A stretch of DNA of 64,000 nt from assembly GCA_032622095.1 (NCBI GenBank), contig CP136061.1:193140369-193204368 (forward strand). Direction: 5' to 3'. The position numbers and the translations under genes are program-made. This DNA comes from Siphonodentalium dalli. Taxonomy: Eukaryota; Mollusca; Scaphopoda; Gadilida; Siphonodentaliidae. The notes under the pieces are model-generated. The model did no database searches, had not been told where the DNA came from, and saw only the letters and a list, made by a program, of their open reading frames with translations. Positions 1-64,000 of the stretch are shown piece by piece. The stretch's first letter is position 1. Each line of letters opens with the position of its first letter.

Positions 1-240
1 AAAATATCTGTGTTCTCAGGCATTTAGATCTCAATTTTTAGATGAGGGAGGCTATTTCTTTATAATATTTTCTCAACATCTGGAAAACATATTTCCGAAA
101 CAAACAAAAAATCTATTTCGTTTTCAAATCTAATAATTCTAACAGAAAATAAATGTTTTACAAGGCTTTTTAAAAGAAAATTTCAGTGACGAGGGAGGTT
201 CCTGAGGAAACAGAATTTTCATTTATATTTTTTTTTATTT
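1..240. repeat. Dispersed repeat, also at 62467-62650
   Basis: The first 240 bases closely match 62467-62650 in direct orientation, beginning AAAATATCTGTGTTCTCAGG and sharing the block around AAAGAAAATTTCAGTGAC. The two lie at the ends of the window, on either side of the ATR exons. No coding content or terminal repeats are visible, and the element may continue past base 1. Confidence 0.7.
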
Positions 241-770
241 TACAAACATGTCCATAGTAGATATGTGTTGGATATTAGTGTGTATTGAGCTGTGTAATGT
301 GTGAAAAGTGACTTGTGGGCTAACAACATGAAGTAGGTGACTACAATTAAGAAAATAATTGGCTGATCCTCATGCTCTTCTTACAATTAGTCAATGTGAA
401 CTAAATTACACTAATTGTAACTCCATACAATTGGCAAAGGATGAAATTCAGGGTCACATATTAAAATATTAAAAGTATCAGTTTTAGACAACAATAACAA
501 TAGTGAATGTCAGGGCATTATATAATGTTAGGTAATCCCAGTCGTACACTGGTAGTACAAAGTCAATTTTATATAAGATTAAATGAGTTTATATGCATAA
601 CAGTTCCATCTACATTTCTGGTTATTACTAGACAGATGAAGGTATCTTAGTCCATGCTTACTATGTGCAGAAAAAATAAAAAATAGAAATACCCCCCCCC
701 CTACCTCATTGATTTGAAAAAAAAATTGCCCGAGAACCAAACCTTTTTTTGTTTGGCCTTAGGGTTCTAA
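240..770 (+). repeat. 530-bp dispersed repeat, inverted copy at 33240-33780
   Basis: This stretch is matched in reverse complement by 33240-33780 along its whole length, including the blocks around ACATGTCCATAGTAGATATG and GCATGAGGATCAGC and the end around GGTTCTCGGGCAATTTT. Divergence is roughly 15% by eye with small indels. A poly-C tract (691-701) marks the far end. It encodes nothing recognisable. Confidence 0.75.
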
Positions 771-796
771 AGTATAACAATATATGCTTACATGTC

Positions 797-1177
797 ACTG
801 GGATGGCCATTTTAAAGTGATATGAAACACTCCGGTAGGGTGATAAAATAGAATGGAGAATATTTGTGCTCAAAGTTGTTATTTTTGCAAATATTATATC
901 CAAAACACACACCATCATTCTCATATATTAATTAAACACACTGACTCTAGATGGCGATATCGTTTTCGTTCGTTTATTACTGATAGTTGCGTCCTGAATT
1001 GAGAAGTAAATATTTACAATTGAGCGTAGCTCAGATGATATTTTCTGGAGTGTGCGGTTGATTTGCTTGAGATTTTCAGCGATGTTAGTAGAATGCAACA
1101 TTCCTCCAGTTGGCATAGCGCCTGACTGCTAACTGAACAGTTTTATACACCCGAACAAGTCCATAATATATCTTTAA
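797..1177 (-). repeat. TTAA-bounded two-module repeat (a+b) next to ATR exon 13
   Basis: On the minus strand it starts TTAAAGATATATTATGGAC and ends GTTTCATATCACTTTAA. Module a (about 235 bp) contains CAATTGTAAATATTTAC; module b (about 130 bp) contains ATTAATATATGAGAATGATG and ACTCCGGAGTG-like ends. The same modules form an array at 54158-54900 (a-a-b-b) and occur at 61145-61345 (b-b). The TTAAAG...CTTTAA ends suggest a small DNA transposon with a TTAA target, but this is inferred. Confidence 0.65.
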
Positions 1178-1199
1178 TCAGAACCAGTGTCATACTTAC

Positions 1200-63110
<61,911 letters not shown>

Positions 63111-64000
63111 CTACAAAAACAAATTATATGTTTTGAAAATAAAGCCTGCATCACTCACAGGGTTCCCACTTATATTTTCTAACCAATAAAGCCAACAAAA
63201 AAAGCGGTGTTTCAGGTTAGACACCGTACCTATTTTTAGTGCCCCTCCTGAACTTTTTATACTGAGTCATATATCTGTAGCATTTCAAGAAAAATGACAG
63301 ACAAAATGGCCACCGAGGTGGGCAAAAATGGTCACCAAAATATGTTTTTGACATTTTTTTAAATGTTTCAATTTGGATTTTTTTCCCCAGAAGGGTCTGC
63401 CATTTTATAAGGAATCGGAGTATTCACAATATGCAGACATCTGTCAATAACTTATTTACTGAGAAAAAATACAAGTAATTCATTTGGGGGGGGGGGGGGC
63501 ATAGTAACAAGTGCTCAGTCCTGACAAGAGTCTGTACAATTTACCAGTCTTTAAATTGATGAAACAAACGGGTCAAAACACTAAAAATAGGCAGTGGAGA
63601 TAGTGCTACATTTACCTTCCCATTCCTATGACAGACAATATGTTGGTATTTATTTATCCTTACAACAAAAATTGTATGGCTTCCAACCCTATTGTCTTGT
63701 ATTAGTTTGCTAAAGATATTAGAGACTAATTTAGTTAAAACACATAATGCACGAAATATATTCACAGTGGGATTTGATTTTGTGTCTCTAGGGGGTGGAT
63801 TTGGAATGAAAGTGTCAATGACTACTTGTAGCTAAACTTGGAAAGGGAATAGTTTCAAGAGTTAGTCAATGGAGCGATTAGGAATGGGGAAAATTGAAAT
63901 GACTATGTAATACAAGATTATCAACATGAAGAGATATCTATAAAATAAAATTCAAGATGGCCACTGGTAGCTATGTTTTCCAATGAATATCAAAAACATT
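63111..64000. other. Intron upstream of ATR exon 1, partial
   Basis: A CAGGGTTCCCACTTATATTT start at about 63161 may be the end of another CAGGGTTC-type element, without a visible partner. A poly-G tract lies near 63487-63499. No further ATR exon found before the window end. Confidence 0.5.

Noticed and set aside
928-1116. Candidate extra ATR exon before exon 13
   Set aside because: The frame lies wholly within the a/b repeat and does not match the expected GPMGTEGLFRR continuation.

Overview
The window is animal nuclear DNA from one locus. Thirteen consecutive exons of the DNA-damage checkpoint kinase ATR lie on the minus strand from about 63.1 kb down to 1.2 kb. They join in one frame into 522 codons running from the middle of the FAT domain to the end of the kinase activation segment, about residues 2000 to 2523 of human ATR. 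The gene continues off both ends: more N-terminal exons lie beyond base 64000, and the rest of the kinase domain plus FATC lies before base 1. Only 1,566 bases (about 2.5%) are coding. I saw no second gene, tRNA, rRNA or CRISPR array.

The organism is a metazoan with an AT-rich genome, large introns and very high DNA-transposon diversity. Several repeat types, such as units ending in (GGAC)n/(GGAT)n and tandem units of about 175 bp, fit a marine lophotrochozoan, perhaps a mollusc. That is inference only.

Layout: 0-1.2 kb dispersed repeats; 1.2-3.2 kb exons 13 and 12; 3.5-12.3 kb a CAGGGTTC element and a first composite large terminal-inverted-repeat (TIR) element with a nested hAT element; 12.5 kb exon 11; 14.1-18.3 kb a fold-back element; 18.7-23.7 kb a second composite; 24.7-25.9 kb a hAT-like element; 27.3-30.8 kb exons 10, 9 and 8 among MITEs; 31.4-35.1 kb a rearranged composite copy with a nested hAT carrying a BED-finger remnant, then other repeats; 35.9-37.4 kb exons 7 and 6; 40.5-45.4 kb a third composite; 46.2 kb exon 5; 46.4-49.0 kb two more hAT elements; 49.6-53.8 kb a fourth composite with a nested TA-flanked element; 54.2-63.1 kb exons 4 to 1 with a LINE remnant, a hAT element and many MITEs.

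The strongest candidate for something undescribed is a set of composite TIR elements. A small TIR element of about 330-370 bp repeatedly abuts the left end of a related 3.9-4.8 kb TIR element. Partners share their inner TIR sequence with each other, while pairs differ between loci. The large elements have GC-rich, internally repeated cores and no recognisable transposase. A second pattern is that unrelated repeats begin within 7-55 bases of the 5' splice site in six of the thirteen ATR exons.

All boundaries come from reading by eye. Exon edges are fixed by GT/AG sites plus frame; most repeat edges are good to a few bases only where a target-site duplication is quoted.
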